From contig CALGTD010000138.1 in NCBI GenBank assembly GCA_937901895.1, forward strand, positions 90,735 to 154,734: DNA of 64,000 bases. The letters run 5' to 3'. Shown piece by piece: positions 47,731 to 56,372 of the stretch. The stretch is from an uncultured Spartobacteria bacterium (GTDB taxonomy: Bacteria; Verrucomicrobiota; Verrucomicrobiia; Chthoniobacterales; JAATET01). Each line of letters starts with the position of its first letter. The stretch's first letter is position 1. The notes under the pieces are model-generated. The model made no database searches and was not told the origin of the DNA. It worked only from the letters and a program-made list of their open reading frames with translations. Made by a program: the position numbers and the translations under genes.

Positions 47731-49237
47731 TGTCGTTCACTTTCTGCTCGTAGACGACCTTGAGGGAAATCTCCTGTCGCTCGAGGCGGTGTTGCGTCGG
47801 GATGGGCTTCAATGTCTGAAGGCGACTTCCGGCGTCGAGGCGCTGGAACTGCTGCTCGAGCATGAAGTCGCCCTGGCCATCGTGGATGTGCAGATGCCGG
47901 GGATGGATGGGTTTGAACTGGCGGAACTCATGCGCGGCAACGAGCGCACCCGGCGGGTGCCGATCGTGTTTCTCACAGCCGGGAGCGCCGACTACCAGCG
48001 CCGCTTTCGCGGCTACGAGGCGGGAGCCGTCGACTTTTTGCACAAGCCGATCGAGCCGGACATCCTGCGCAGCAAGGCGGAGGTGTTCTTCGAACTCTTT
48101 CGGCAGCGCCAGCAGATCGCCAGCCAGCGGGACGCACTCGAGCTTGCCGACAGGCGCAAGGACGAGTTTCTCGCCGTGCTCGCGCACGAGCTCCGCAATC
48201 CGCTGACTCCGCTGCGCTACGGGCTCGACATCATGCGGCTCTTTCCCGACAAGCCACTCGAGGGAGACATCCGGGCGATGATGGACCGTCAGCTCACGCA
48301 TCTCGTCCGTCTCATCGATGATCTGATGGACGTTTCCCGAATCAGTCGTGGAAAAATCGAGCTGCGCCGGGAACGCATCGCGATCCAGTCCGCCGTCGAG
48401 GCGGCGGTGGAGGCGAGTCGTCCGCTCATCGATTCGAAGGGACACCAGCTGGATTTCGAAATCCCCGGGGAACCGCTGTGGGTGGAGGGCGACATCACCC
48501 GGCTTTCCCAGGTCCTGTGCAATCTGCTGAACAATGCCGCCAAATACACCGCGGACGGTGGGCGGATTGGAATCTCCCTGCGGCGGTCGGGCGCCTTCGC
48601 AGAGCTGGACATTACCGACAATGGCATCGGCATCCCCGGGGAAATGCTCATGCAAATCTTCGAGCTCTTCACGCAGGTGGAGCGGGATTCCGAGCGCGCG
48701 CGGAGCGGACTTGGGATCGGCCTCGCGCTTGCTCGTCAGCTGGTGGAGTTACACGGCGGGAGTCTCGATGCGCGGAGCCCCGGCGATGGCGCGGGGACGA
48801 CGTTCACGCTCCGGCTGCCGTTGCAGGAGACCGGGCCGGAACACTCCCCGCCGGGAAACATCGAGGCCGGTCATCGCAAGCCGCTGAAGATTGTCATCGC
48901 GGACGACGACACCTCATCCGCAGAGGCGACGGCCCGGATCCTGTCGATGATTGGTCACGAAGTTGTTTTCGCCCACGACGGCGCGTCCGCACTGGAGCTC
49001 TCCAGTCAAACCCTGCCGGACGTGGTCGTGCTCGATCTCGGAATGCCCGGGATGGACGGCTGCGAGGTATGCAGGCAGCTCCGCCGTGACCCGAGGTTTG
49101 CGAAGGCGACGTTGATCGCCCAGACCGGATGGGGGCAGGCGGAGGACCGGGCGAAAACGCGGGCGGCCGGTTTCGATCACCACCTGACGAAGCCCGTCAA
49201 TTTCGACGAACTGGCCGGCATCCTCGCGGAGGTATGA
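47720..49237 (+). CDS. Hybrid histidine kinase REC-HisKA-HATPase-REC
   Basis: 505 residues from ATG 47720 (MSDDVVHFLLVDD), overlapping cheB. N-terminal receiver (Asp in LAIVDVQMPGMDG), HisKA with FLAVLAHELRNPLTP, HATPase with NLLNNAAKYT, DNGIGI and GLGIGLALA, and C-terminal receiver (VVVLDLGMPGMDG, LTKPVNFDEL). No membrane segment, so it is cytosolic. The front receiver lets it take phosphate from the upstream CHASE3 kinase, making a multi-step relay; the output protein is not in the operon. Confidence 0.93.
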   Translation: MSDDVVHFLLVDDLEGNLLSLEAVLRRDGLQCLKATSGVEALELLLEHEVALAIVDVQMPGMDGFELAELMRGNERTRRVPIVFLTAGSADYQRRFRGYEAGAVDFLHKPIEPDILRSKAEVFFELFRQRQQIASQRDALELADRRKDEFLAVLAHELRNPLTPLRYGLDIMRLFPDKPLEGDIRAMMDRQLTHLVRLIDDLMDVSRISRGKIELRRERIAIQSAVEAAVEASRPLIDSKGHQLDFEIPGEPLWVEGDITRLSQVLCNLLNNAAKYTADGGRIGISLRRSGAFAELDITDNGIGIPGEMLMQIFELFTQVERDSERARSGLGIGLALARQLVELHGGSLDARSPGDGAGTTFTLRLPLQETGPEHSPPGNIEAGHRKPLKIVIADDDTSSAEATARILSMIGHEVVFAHDGASALELSSQTLPDVVVLDLGMPGMDGCEVCRQLRRDPRFAKATLIAQTGWGQAEDRAKTRAAGFDHHLTKPVNFDELAGILAEV

Positions 49238-49317
49238 CTGGCCGGGCCAAATGCGCGTGGTTCCCGCTTGCGCTTCCGGAAAACTTGCCGCACGTTCGCG
49301 CCATTCCGAACAGGCCG

Positions 49318-49944
49318 ATGAACCCAACGATTTTCCGCTTCCTCTCGCTGACAGCCCTCGCAGTGCTCGCTCTCGCTCTCGGCGCCTGTGAGACGACCAA
49401 GCCCGCCGGTCCCCGGAACTCGTTCACGTTCGACCCGCCGGTCCAGAAGCCCAAAAATCCCGCCGCCGTGAAGGTGAAGCTCAGCACCGGTGCGCAGCGG
49501 CTCTACGTCGTCGAGGGAGATACCGTGCTTCTCGCGACGCCGGTCACTGTCGGCAAGGCGTCCTCGCCGACACCACACGGCACGTTTCCCATTCAGGCCA
49601 AGGTCGAGCAGCGCCGCCGTGTGAGCAGCCCGGGCTCCGGATATCCGATGACCTATTGGATGCAGTTTTACAGCCCGGCCTACGGCATGCACTGGGGATT
49701 CATCAAACCCTACCCGAGCACGCATGGATGCGTTCGGATTCCCCTCAAGGCCGCGAAGAAAGTTTTTGCCCTCGTGCGCGTCGGCACGCCGGTCCATGTC
49801 GCGACCAGCCAGCCGTGGGATGCCACCATCGGCAAGAGCCTTCCCACGCTCGACGACAGCAGGCTTCCCGATCCACCGATGTCCTACATGCTCAGTCCGA
49901 AAGTCTTCAGCGACGCGCGCGAAGGCAAAATGTGGAATTTCTGA
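49318..49944 (+). CDS. L,D-transpeptidase (YkuD) lipoprotein
   Basis: 208 residues from ATG 49318. Lipoprotein signal peptide ending ALALGAC (lipobox LGAC). The YkuD domain spans about 55-175, with GKASSPTPHGTFPI and the catalytic STHGCVRIP. It should form 3-3 cross-links in peptidoglycan or attach proteins to it, anchored in the envelope. It is monocistronic or reads through from the kinase operon (81-bp gap). Confidence 0.92.
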   Translation: MNPTIFRFLSLTALAVLALALGACETTKPAGPRNSFTFDPPVQKPKNPAAVKVKLSTGAQRLYVVEGDTVLLATPVTVGKASSPTPHGTFPIQAKVEQRRRVSSPGSGYPMTYWMQFYSPAYGMHWGFIKPYPSTHGCVRIPLKAAKKVFALVRVGTPVHVATSQPWDATIGKSLPTLDDSRLPDPPMSYMLSPKVFSDAREGKMWNF

Positions 49945-50030
49945 GCGGGCAGGAGCCCCGCCTCTCGTAGGCTGATCCAATTGCGATCCCGGCGCGCCGC
50001 CTGGTTGCGGATGTCTGAGCGACGCAGGAA

Positions 50031-50405
50031 CTATCGTTTGTGCCGCCGGCTGGCCTCCCTTGCCGCCTGCATTTCTGGAACGTGCTTTTCCGCCCAGCGG
50101 CAAATCGCCTCCAGCGGCTCGATAAGACTGCGGCCAAGCGGGGTGAGGGAATACTCCACCTTTGGAGGGACGACCGGATAGACGGTGCGCGCGACAATGC
50201 CGTCTGCTTCGAGGCTGCGCAGCGTCTGCGTAAGCATTTTCTGGGACACGCCGCTGATCTCGCGGAGAAGCTCGTTGTGACGCTTCGTGCCGGCGGCAAG
50301 GGCGTGAATCACCAGCGCGGTCCACTTGTCGGCGATGCGGTCGAGCGCTGCGCGGGAGGCGCACTCCGGATTCATCACGGACGGGCGGGACTTGTTTTTT
50401 GTCAT
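50031..50405 (-). CDS. HxlR family transcriptional regulator
   Basis: 124 residues. Winged helix with DKWTALVIHALAAGTKRHNELLREISGVSQKMLTQTLR, typical of HxlR/YodB. A single N-terminal Cys (NPECAS) at the position used by thiol-sensing HypR/YodB suggests redox control. It is divergent from the HtrA-thioredoxin pair, whose promoter shares its upstream region, so it likely regulates them in response to electrophile or oxidative stress. Confidence 0.9.
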   Translation of the reverse strand: MTKNKSRPSVMNPECASRAALDRIADKWTALVIHALAAGTKRHNELLREISGVSQKMLTQTLRSLEADGIVARTVYPVVPPKVEYSLTPLGRSLIEPLEAICRWAEKHVPEMQAAREASRRHKR

Positions 50406-50411
50406 CTTAAA

Positions 50412-50455
50412 GGAACCAAAAGGTATGTATGGAACAAAATAGTGGGTAGTTGACG
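50412..50455 (+). promoter_or_regulatory. Direct repeats and -35 element between HxlR and HtrA genes
   Basis: Two direct copies, GGAACCAAAA (50412-50421) and GGAACAAAAT (50431-50440), start 19 bp apart. They are followed by TTGACG (50450-50455), a good -35 for the plus-strand genes; the -10 is weak. The repeats are a likely HxlR site. The ribosome site AAAGGA precedes the HtrA start. Confidence 0.4.
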
Positions 50456-50498
50456 AATGGGAATGTAGTCCGATGCTTGTCCCTACGAAAGGACAAAC

Positions 50499-51539
50499 AT
50501 GAAACTGGTTCCTGAATTTCAGCGCACTGTCGGGCCGGTAAACCGCCTTGCGGAATACGGAATCCCCGATCCTTCCGGGGTGTCTGATCTGGAGCTTCTC
50601 GACAGCTATTCACAGGCGGTCGTGAAGGTGGTGGAGAAGGCGGGGCCCGCCGTGGTCAACATCGAGGTCTCGCAGAAAACGGCCGATGGCCGTGACGTCG
50701 TCGGAGGGGGTGGCTCGGGATTTGTGATCGCGAGGGATGGATTCATTCTGACCAACAGTCATGTCGTGCATGGTGCAAGCCGTATCGACGTGATGCTTTC
50801 CGATGGGCGCAGCTGTCGTGCGGATCTGATCGGCGACGACCCCGACACGGATCTTGCGGTAATCCGCATCGATGCACCGAACCTTGTGCATCTCGAACTT
50901 GGCGACTCGTCGCAGGTTCGGGTCGGCCAGCTTGCGATCGCCATTGGAAACCCGTTCGGCTTCCAGGCCACGGTGACCGCGGGGGTCGTGAGCGCCGTGG
51001 GGCGGTCTTTGCGGGCGCAATCCGGCAGATTGATTGAGAATGTCATCCAGACCGACGCGGCCCTGAACCCGGGCAACTCCGGCGGTCCGCTTGTGGATTC
51101 GGGCGGACGGGTGATCGGCGTGAACACGGCGATCATTCGCCCGGCGCAGGGGATCTGCTTCGCGACGGCGAGCGACACCGCGAAGTTTGTCGCGGCATGG
51201 CTGATCAAGGAGGGACGCGTGCGCCGCGCGAGCCTGGGCATCCACGGACAGGACGTGCCTCTGCATCGTCGAGTGGTGCGGTTTCACGCGCTCGCTGTGG
51301 AAAGCGGCGTGCTGGCGGTGGGGGTGGATCCGGGCGGCCCGGCTGCGTCCGCCGGCGTCGAGGTCGGCGATGTGATCATCGCGTTCAATGGCCGGCCCGT
51401 GCGGGGCACCGCAGACATTCACCGCTACCTCGTCGGACGCGAAATCGGGGTTCGCTCCGAAGTGACCGTGGTCCGGCACACGCAGGTGCTGACGCTTCCG
51501 ATCACACCGGTCGAGTCCCATGCTTCTGTGAATTCATGA
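50499..51539 (+). CDS. HtrA/DegP-like serine protease, no signal peptide
   Basis: 346 residues. Trypsin-like domain with intact triad His88 (TNSHVVHGA), Asp118 (DPDTDLAVI) and Ser194 (LNPGNSGGPL), followed by one PDZ domain (about 255-340, GVLAVGVDPGGPAASAGVEVGD). The N-terminus (MKLVPEFQRTVGPVNRL) has neither signal peptide nor membrane helix, unusual because DegP proteins act in the periplasm. It probably works in the cytoplasm in quality control. It overlaps the thioredoxin gene by ATGA and is divergent from the HxlR gene. Confidence 0.9.
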   Translation: MKLVPEFQRTVGPVNRLAEYGIPDPSGVSDLELLDSYSQAVVKVVEKAGPAVVNIEVSQKTADGRDVVGGGGSGFVIARDGFILTNSHVVHGASRIDVMLSDGRSCRADLIGDDPDTDLAVIRIDAPNLVHLELGDSSQVRVGQLAIAIGNPFGFQATVTAGVVSAVGRSLRAQSGRLIENVIQTDAALNPGNSGGPLVDSGGRVIGVNTAIIRPAQGICFATASDTAKFVAAWLIKEGRVRRASLGIHGQDVPLHRRVVRFHALAVESGVLAVGVDPGGPAASAGVEVGDVIIAFNGRPVRGTADIHRYLVGREIGVRSEVTVVRHTQVLTLPITPVESHASVNS

Positions 51540-51853
51540 ATACACCAACACCCATCGACGGGGCTTCCTTTGCGGAAGCCGTTGAACAATCCAACGTCCC
51601 GGTGCTCGTGGACTTCTGGGCGCCATGGTGCGGCCCGTGCCGCATGATTGCTCCGCTGCTCGACGAGATCGCGCAGGAAAATGCCGGCCGTATCCGGGTG
51701 GTGAAGGTCGACGTGGATGAGAATCCCGCGCTGGCCGCGCGATTTGGAGTGCGTTCGATTCCTACACTGCTCGTCTTTCGCGACGGCGAGGTCCAGGACA
51801 CGATCGTCGGCCTCGCAAGCAAGCAACGCCTGCTGGAGAAACTCGCCGCATGA
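51536..51853 (+). CDS. trxA: Thioredoxin
   Basis: 105 residues from ATG 51536, inside the HtrA stop codon. Active site WAPWCGPCRM with Cys32 and Cys35, and cis-Pro in RSIPTLLVF. It is a standard cytosolic thioredoxin reducing protein disulfides. Coupling to a protease that also lacks a signal peptide suggests joint handling of oxidatively damaged cytosolic proteins. Confidence 0.95.
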   Translation: MNTPTPIDGASFAEAVEQSNVPVLVDFWAPWCGPCRMIAPLLDEIAQENAGRIRVVKVDVDENPALAARFGVRSIPTLLVFRDGEVQDTIVGLASKQRLLEKLAA

Positions 51854-51881
51854 AGGACGGAGTCATCGAACCCGACCGGGC

Positions 51882-51923
51882 ATGAATAGCAAGGTCGCGC
51901 TCGTCACCGGCGGCTGCCACTGA
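51882..51923 (+). pseudogene. Remnant of a short-chain dehydrogenase start
   Basis: A start codon is followed by NSKVALVTGGCH and a stop. The string KVALVTGG is the first beta strand and glycine motif of nearly every SDR enzyme, cut off after 13 codons. No continuation is clear in the remaining 100 bp before the convergent nitroreductase. A chance match is possible because it is short. Confidence 0.4.
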
Positions 51924-52025
51924 CCACCGCGTGGAGCACCGGGATCCGGCCGGGGCCATTGCCGTCGCGGCCGGGTTTCGGTCTTCGCGTCGGAGCCGAT
52001 GAAGTTCCCTCCGCAGGGCGCGATC

Positions 52026-52586
52026 TCACCCGGGATGGAAGGTCACCCGATCCGCGAGCGGGACTCGGGTGGGCGGGGGAGGATTGGCATCGCGGGCGTG
52101 ACCCAGAAAGATGAGTCCGAGTCCGCGGTTGGCATTTCCGAGCCAGCTTCCGAATTCCGTTCCGCATGCTGCCGGGGGAGTTGCCCAGAATGAGGCAATG
52201 CCGCGTTCGTGCGCGGAGAGCATGAGGTTCTGGACCGCACACGCGACCGCGGAGATCTCGTCGACTTCCGAAATTTTCCCGGACGTGTCGAACTGGATGC
52301 CAACCGCAATGACCACCGGTGCGGCGAGCGCGTTTTTCCGAAGCTTGGCGCGCTTTTCCGGCCGCGGAGGGGTGGTGATGCGGTCGTGGATGACCTCCAG
52401 GGTGCAGGCAAGCCGCTCACGGGCGGTGCCGGTGAAGACGTGAAAACGCCAGGGTTGGGTGAGGCCGTGCGTTGGCGCCCAGTGGGCGTCTTCAAGGATC
52501 TCGCGAAGCACGTCATCCGGCACGGCCCGGGTGGGATCCATTGCGGCTGGTTTGACCGTCCGCCGGGTGCGGTAGGGGAAGCTCAT
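52026..52586 (-). CDS. Nitroreductase family protein (YdjA-like)
   Basis: 186 residues, a short single-domain member of the FMN nitroreductase family: DDVLREILEDAHWAPTHGLTQPWRF near the N-terminus, AVACAVQNLMLSAHERGIASFW in the centre, and LGLIFLGHA near the end. The family uses NAD(P)H and FMN to reduce nitro groups or quinones. It lies 7 bp downstream of the saccharopine-dehydrogenase-like gene and probably shares its transcript. Confidence 0.88.
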   Translation of the reverse strand: MSFPYRTRRTVKPAAMDPTRAVPDDVLREILEDAHWAPTHGLTQPWRFHVFTGTARERLACTLEVIHDRITTPPRPEKRAKLRKNALAAPVVIAVGIQFDTSGKISEVDEISAVACAVQNLMLSAHERGIASFWATPPAACGTEFGSWLGNANRGLGLIFLGHARDANPPPPTRVPLADRVTFHPG

Positions 52587-52593
52587 CGGGTTC

Positions 52594-53820
52594 CTACAAC
52601 CGCTCGACCTCGCGCTTTTCGACGAAGATCGGCAGGCCTTCGCGCGAGAAGTTGCTCATCAGTTCCTCAGGGTCGAGGTGCTCGGGCATCATGACCCCGC
52701 GCTCGGGGATTTTTCCCTGCGCCAGCAGCCGGGCGGTGAGGGCGGGAGGGATGCCGGTTTGCACGACGGTGAGCGAGTAGCCGTATTTCTCGTAGGTGTC
52801 GCGGTGGCTGTCCATCGAGTAGACGAAATACTCCACGCGCCGCCGGTTCTTCGTGCCGCGAACCTCGGTGCCGACGCAGGAATAGCCGTCCACGGTGGCT
52901 CCCAATGCGGCGGGCTTTGGGAGGCTTGCGCTGGCGACGCGCACCGGCGCGACCTCGACGCCGTCCACGCGCACCTTTTTCCAGGTGTCGAGGTTGAGGA
53001 GGGCCAGGGATTTGGAAATGTTCACGACCTTGTCCGGCAACGAGTATTTGAAGACGGAGTAGCGGACCCCCTTTTCGACAAAGGGCGGATAAATCCCCAG
53101 GCTGACGCCCTCCTCGTGCGCGACGGCATACGTCTTCTGAAGGCCGATGGGATCGGGGAAGCGGACCCATTCGACCTCGGTCTCGAGCGGACGTCCGCTC
53201 GTGACTCGACCGTCCTTCACGTAGTAGGGCACGGCGCCGAGTTCCTCGAAAAACGTCTCCGGAGAAAACAGCACGGCAAACCGGTAGCCGCGAACCTCCG
53301 CATTGTCCGCGTCGAGCACACGGATCGAGCTGGCCGTATCCAGCCGGTCGATCGCCCAGCGCGCGAACACGTTCACCGCGCCGGGATCCATGCCCATGCA
53401 GAGAATGCCGGCAAGGCCCGCGTCGAGGTAGCGTTGATTGAATTTCTCGATTTCCGCTTCGAAGGAATTCTTGCCCGGCTTCTTCACGCCCGGCGCCGAG
53501 TAGATGTCGGCCGCCATGTCGATGTAGTGCGAACCGGCGCGCACACACGCCTCGAGAACGGAGTGGTTCGTCTGACACGTGCAGGCGTTGCACGTCACCG
53601 TGATCCGGTTCTCCTTCATGAGCGCGGCGAGACGCTCCGTCTGCAGGGCGTTCACCTGCGCGATGATGAACCGGTTCTTGGGAATCCTTGCCGCCAGCTG
53701 CTCCGCGAAGGTGGTGTCGATGTCCGCCAGCACGATGCGATCGAAGCAATCGTATTCGTGGAGCCGCTGTCCAATGACGGAACCGACGCCGCCGATTCCG
53801 ATGACCATTGCGTTTGCCAT
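52594..53820 (-). CDS. Saccharopine dehydrogenase family protein (carboxynorspermidine synthase-like)
   Basis: 408 residues. N-terminal Rossmann domain (MVIGIGGVGSVIGQRL) and the family blocks NACTCQTNHSVLEACVRAGSHYIDMA and GMDPGAVNVFARWA. Length and these blocks fit bacterial carboxy(nor)spermidine dehydrogenase, which joins aspartate semialdehyde with a diamine using NADPH. The decarboxylase of that pathway is not adjacent, so lysine or another amine as substrate remains possible. Divergent from the LolC/E gene. Confidence 0.85.
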   Translation of the reverse strand: MANAMVIGIGGVGSVIGQRLHEYDCFDRIVLADIDTTFAEQLAARIPKNRFIIAQVNALQTERLAALMKENRITVTCNACTCQTNHSVLEACVRAGSHYIDMAADIYSAPGVKKPGKNSFEAEIEKFNQRYLDAGLAGILCMGMDPGAVNVFARWAIDRLDTASSIRVLDADNAEVRGYRFAVLFSPETFFEELGAVPYYVKDGRVTSGRPLETEVEWVRFPDPIGLQKTYAVAHEEGVSLGIYPPFVEKGVRYSVFKYSLPDKVVNISKSLALLNLDTWKKVRVDGVEVAPVRVASASLPKPAALGATVDGYSCVGTEVRGTKNRRRVEYFVYSMDSHRDTYEKYGYSLTVVQTGIPPALTARLLAQGKIPERGVMMPEHLDPEELMSNFSREGLPIFVEKREVERL

Positions 53821-53982
53821 AAAATAGCGCCGGCCCCTCCCCCACGCAGCAGGCCGGTCTTGGTGGTTGCCTCAAGGTAGCCGAAGGATGATCAGCGGGC
53901 AAGCTGGCGTCTCGGGGTGGCACTCCGATCAGATTCCGCTTTGCGCGGAAGGGGACGCGGGGCATGGTTCCCGCCTCGACTT

Positions 53983-55278
53983 GTGAAGAAGCCGTTCAGC
54001 CTGTTTCTCGCCCTGCGCTACCTGAAGCCGAAGCGCACCTTTGTTTCGATCATCACGGTCATTTCCATCCTCGGCGTCACGCTGGGGATCACGGTGCTGA
54101 TCGTGGTGATTTCCGTGATGAAGGGCTTCGAACTCGAGCTGCAGAAAAAGGTGCTGGGATTCGATCCGCACATCGTGGTCTCGCGTGGCGAGGTGATGCC
54201 GGATTGGGAGGAACTGGCTGCGGAGATCGCCAAGGTGGAGGGGGTGAAGGCGGTTGCTCCGAACACGATGGGTCTCGCGATCGCGAAGTTCGGGAATCGC
54301 TATCGGGCGCCCGTTATCCGTGGCATCGACCTCGATGCCGAGCGGGGGATCACGGACATCGAGCAATTCATCTACCAGGGCAGCTACGAAGACCTTGGGA
54401 ATGGCGATGCGTGCCTGATCGGCTCGGATCTGGCGTATATGCTGGAGATCACGGTGGGCGATACGCTCAGCCTTACCTCGAGCAGCAATGTCGAGGAGGT
54501 CCTTTCGGCGATCGATGAGGCCGAAAAGGAAGGGGGAAACAATCACGATGCCTTCGAGCGGATCCGTGAGATGGTGCTGCCGACCGACCTTGTCGTTGCC
54601 GGAATCTTCGAGAGCGGACGCTACGACTACGACAGCCAGTTCGTCATCGTGCCGCTCCACATCGGGCAGGAAATGGCCCAGATGGAAGGCGGGGTTACAT
54701 CGATCTCCGTGAAGACGCGCGATCCGTTTTACGCCGAAGGGGTGAAGCGGGCGATCATGAAGCGGCTCGGACCCACGAACATCGTCCGGACATGGGTGGA
54801 CAACAATCAGACGTTTTTCGACGCGATCCGGATGGAGCGCGTCGTGATGTTCTTCATCCTGATGTTCATCATCGTGGTCGCCGCGTTCGGGATCATGAAC
54901 ACCCTGATCACCGTGACCGTCCAGAAGACACGGGAAATCGGAATCCTGAAGGCGTTGGGTGCGCGCACTCCCCAGATCGTCGGCATTTTCGCGTTTCAGG
55001 GAATGGTGGTGGGCTTCTTCGGGACCCTCACCGGTCTGGGCATGGGAATCCTGTTCGTGCAGTTTCGGAACGAGGTGCGGGCCTTTCTATCGAACGCGCT
55101 CGGTGTGACGGTGTTTCCCGCGGAGGTCTATCAATTCAGTGAGATTCCGGCGAAGATCGTGCCGTCCGATGTCGCGATCATTTGCATGAGCGCGTTTGCG
55201 ATTTGCTCGGTGGCGGCGTTGATTCCGGCGTATTTCGCTGCGCGACTCGAGCCGGTGAAGGCTCTGCGGCACGAGTAG
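53983..55278 (+). CDS. LolC/LolE family ABC transporter permease
   Basis: 431 residues from GTG 53983 (VKKPFSLFLALRYLKPKRTFVS), which matches the conserved start of the family; an in-frame GTG 66 bp upstream is less likely. TM1 about 20-45, a large periplasmic domain (about 50-290), then three TM helices with FGIMNTLITVTVQKTREIGILKALGA. LolCDE releases lipoproteins from the inner membrane to LolA. The LolD ATPase is not in the window. It supports an outer-membrane-bearing cell envelope. Confidence 0.9.
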   Translation: MKKPFSLFLALRYLKPKRTFVSIITVISILGVTLGITVLIVVISVMKGFELELQKKVLGFDPHIVVSRGEVMPDWEELAAEIAKVEGVKAVAPNTMGLAIAKFGNRYRAPVIRGIDLDAERGITDIEQFIYQGSYEDLGNGDACLIGSDLAYMLEITVGDTLSLTSSSNVEEVLSAIDEAEKEGGNNHDAFERIREMVLPTDLVVAGIFESGRYDYDSQFVIVPLHIGQEMAQMEGGVTSISVKTRDPFYAEGVKRAIMKRLGPTNIVRTWVDNNQTFFDAIRMERVVMFFILMFIIVVAAFGIMNTLITVTVQKTREIGILKALGARTPQIVGIFAFQGMVVGFFGTLTGLGMGILFVQFRNEVRAFLSNALGVTVFPAEVYQFSEIPAKIVPSDVAIICMSAFAICSVAALIPAYFAARLEPVKALRHE

Positions 55279-55287
55279 TCGGGCGGG

Positions 55288-56298
55288 CTAACGGCGGCTC
55301 CGCAGCATCTCGTCGGCCGTGCGGGAGCATCCGCGGGGCAGGGCGGAGGGGTCGCGGCCGATGAGCTCGAATGCGTCGCCGCGCCGGATGGCGAGGTCCC
55401 GCGTTTGCACGGCGCAGACGGACCAGAGATTGGCGGTGTCGACCAGACGCAGGATGCCGGTTTCTCCGTCCGCGACCTCCGTGCCGGTCTCCGGATGGAT
55501 GACGAGGGCGCGAGCCCATGGCGGCCCCAGATGGGGAGTGCCGACTCCGCGTGCGTAAAACTGCGAGGACAGCTCCGTCATTCCGTATTCGTTGACGATC
55601 GCTGCGGGGTCGATTCCGAGGAATTCCGCAATGCGGTCGTAGAGTTCGGCCTTTGGAATCTCGCGGCCCGAACCCTTGTAACCGCCGGTTTCCACGATCA
55701 GCGAACCGTCGGGCAGACGGCACGAATGTCCGCGTTCCATCCAGTCGAGAAACGCGAGGGCCGTGCCGAAGAGCACCAGCGGTTCGGTGGCCGATTCCAG
55801 AGTTTGCTCGAGCCGGTTCCATTCTCCGGCCCCGCCGCGCACAAAAAATGCTGAATCATCCTCACAAAGCCACGCGGCCATCTGGCTGAGTGAGGAATGC
55901 GGCGCTTCGACGGGCGACGGAACCAGGGCGAGCACCCTGCGACCGCCGAGCCCGGCGAGTTCCCATCCGCGCAACGCAGCCGCCTGGTAAAGTCGTAAAG
56001 AGTGAAAATGATGTTCGCCGAAGCCCTCCCCCGTCGTTCCGCTGGTGCGGAACGTCCGCGCCGTTGCTTCCGCCGGGAAGCTGCGCACGGCCTCCTGTTT
56101 GAAGACCTGTTGGGGAAGCGCGGGAATTTGCCGCCAGTCGCGGGCCGGGGGAAGTGTTTCGCAATAACGGCGGTATGCGGGATTCCCGGCGAGCTGAAAT
56201 CGGTGGACCTCGAGCGCCATGCGCTCAAAGTCGGCCGCAGGGGGATCGGCAATCCAATCGAGGATTCGGGATTCCAGACTGGCGGCGAGGGCGTTCAC
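55288..56298 (-). CDS. LuxE-like acyl-protein synthetase / adenylate-forming enzyme
   Basis: 336 residues from GTG 56298. Adenylation motifs TFRTSGTTGEGFGEHH, SLIVETGGYKGSG and IVNEYGMTELSSQFY match LuxE/acyl-protein synthetases and related acyl-CoA ligases. LuxE activates fatty acids as AMP esters and transfers them to a Cys on itself. No lux reductase, luciferase or acyl-carrier gene is nearby, so a role in another acyl or aryl activation is likely. It is divergent from the TPR operon and convergent with lolC/E (9-bp gap). Confidence 0.85.
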   Translation of the reverse strand: MNALAASLESRILDWIADPPAADFERMALEVHRFQLAGNPAYRRYCETLPPARDWRQIPALPQQVFKQEAVRSFPAEATARTFRTSGTTGEGFGEHHFHSLRLYQAAALRGWELAGLGGRRVLALVPSPVEAPHSSLSQMAAWLCEDDSAFFVRGGAGEWNRLEQTLESATEPLVLFGTALAFLDWMERGHSCRLPDGSLIVETGGYKGSGREIPKAELYDRIAEFLGIDPAAIVNEYGMTELSSQFYARGVGTPHLGPPWARALVIHPETGTEVADGETGILRLVDTANLWSVCAVQTRDLAIRRGDAFELIGRDPSALPRGCSRTADEMLRSRR

Positions 56299-56372
56299 GG
56301 GCGTAAGAATGCGCGTTGTGCCGAAATTGTCACAGGTGATTTCACGGCGAATCCGGTAGCGGAGTAGTCGAC

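Noticed and set aside
52026..52694. Plus-strand frames through the nitroreductase region that could continue the SDR stub
   Set aside because: No SDR motifs (YxxxK, NAG) appear; the minus-strand nitroreductase is complete.
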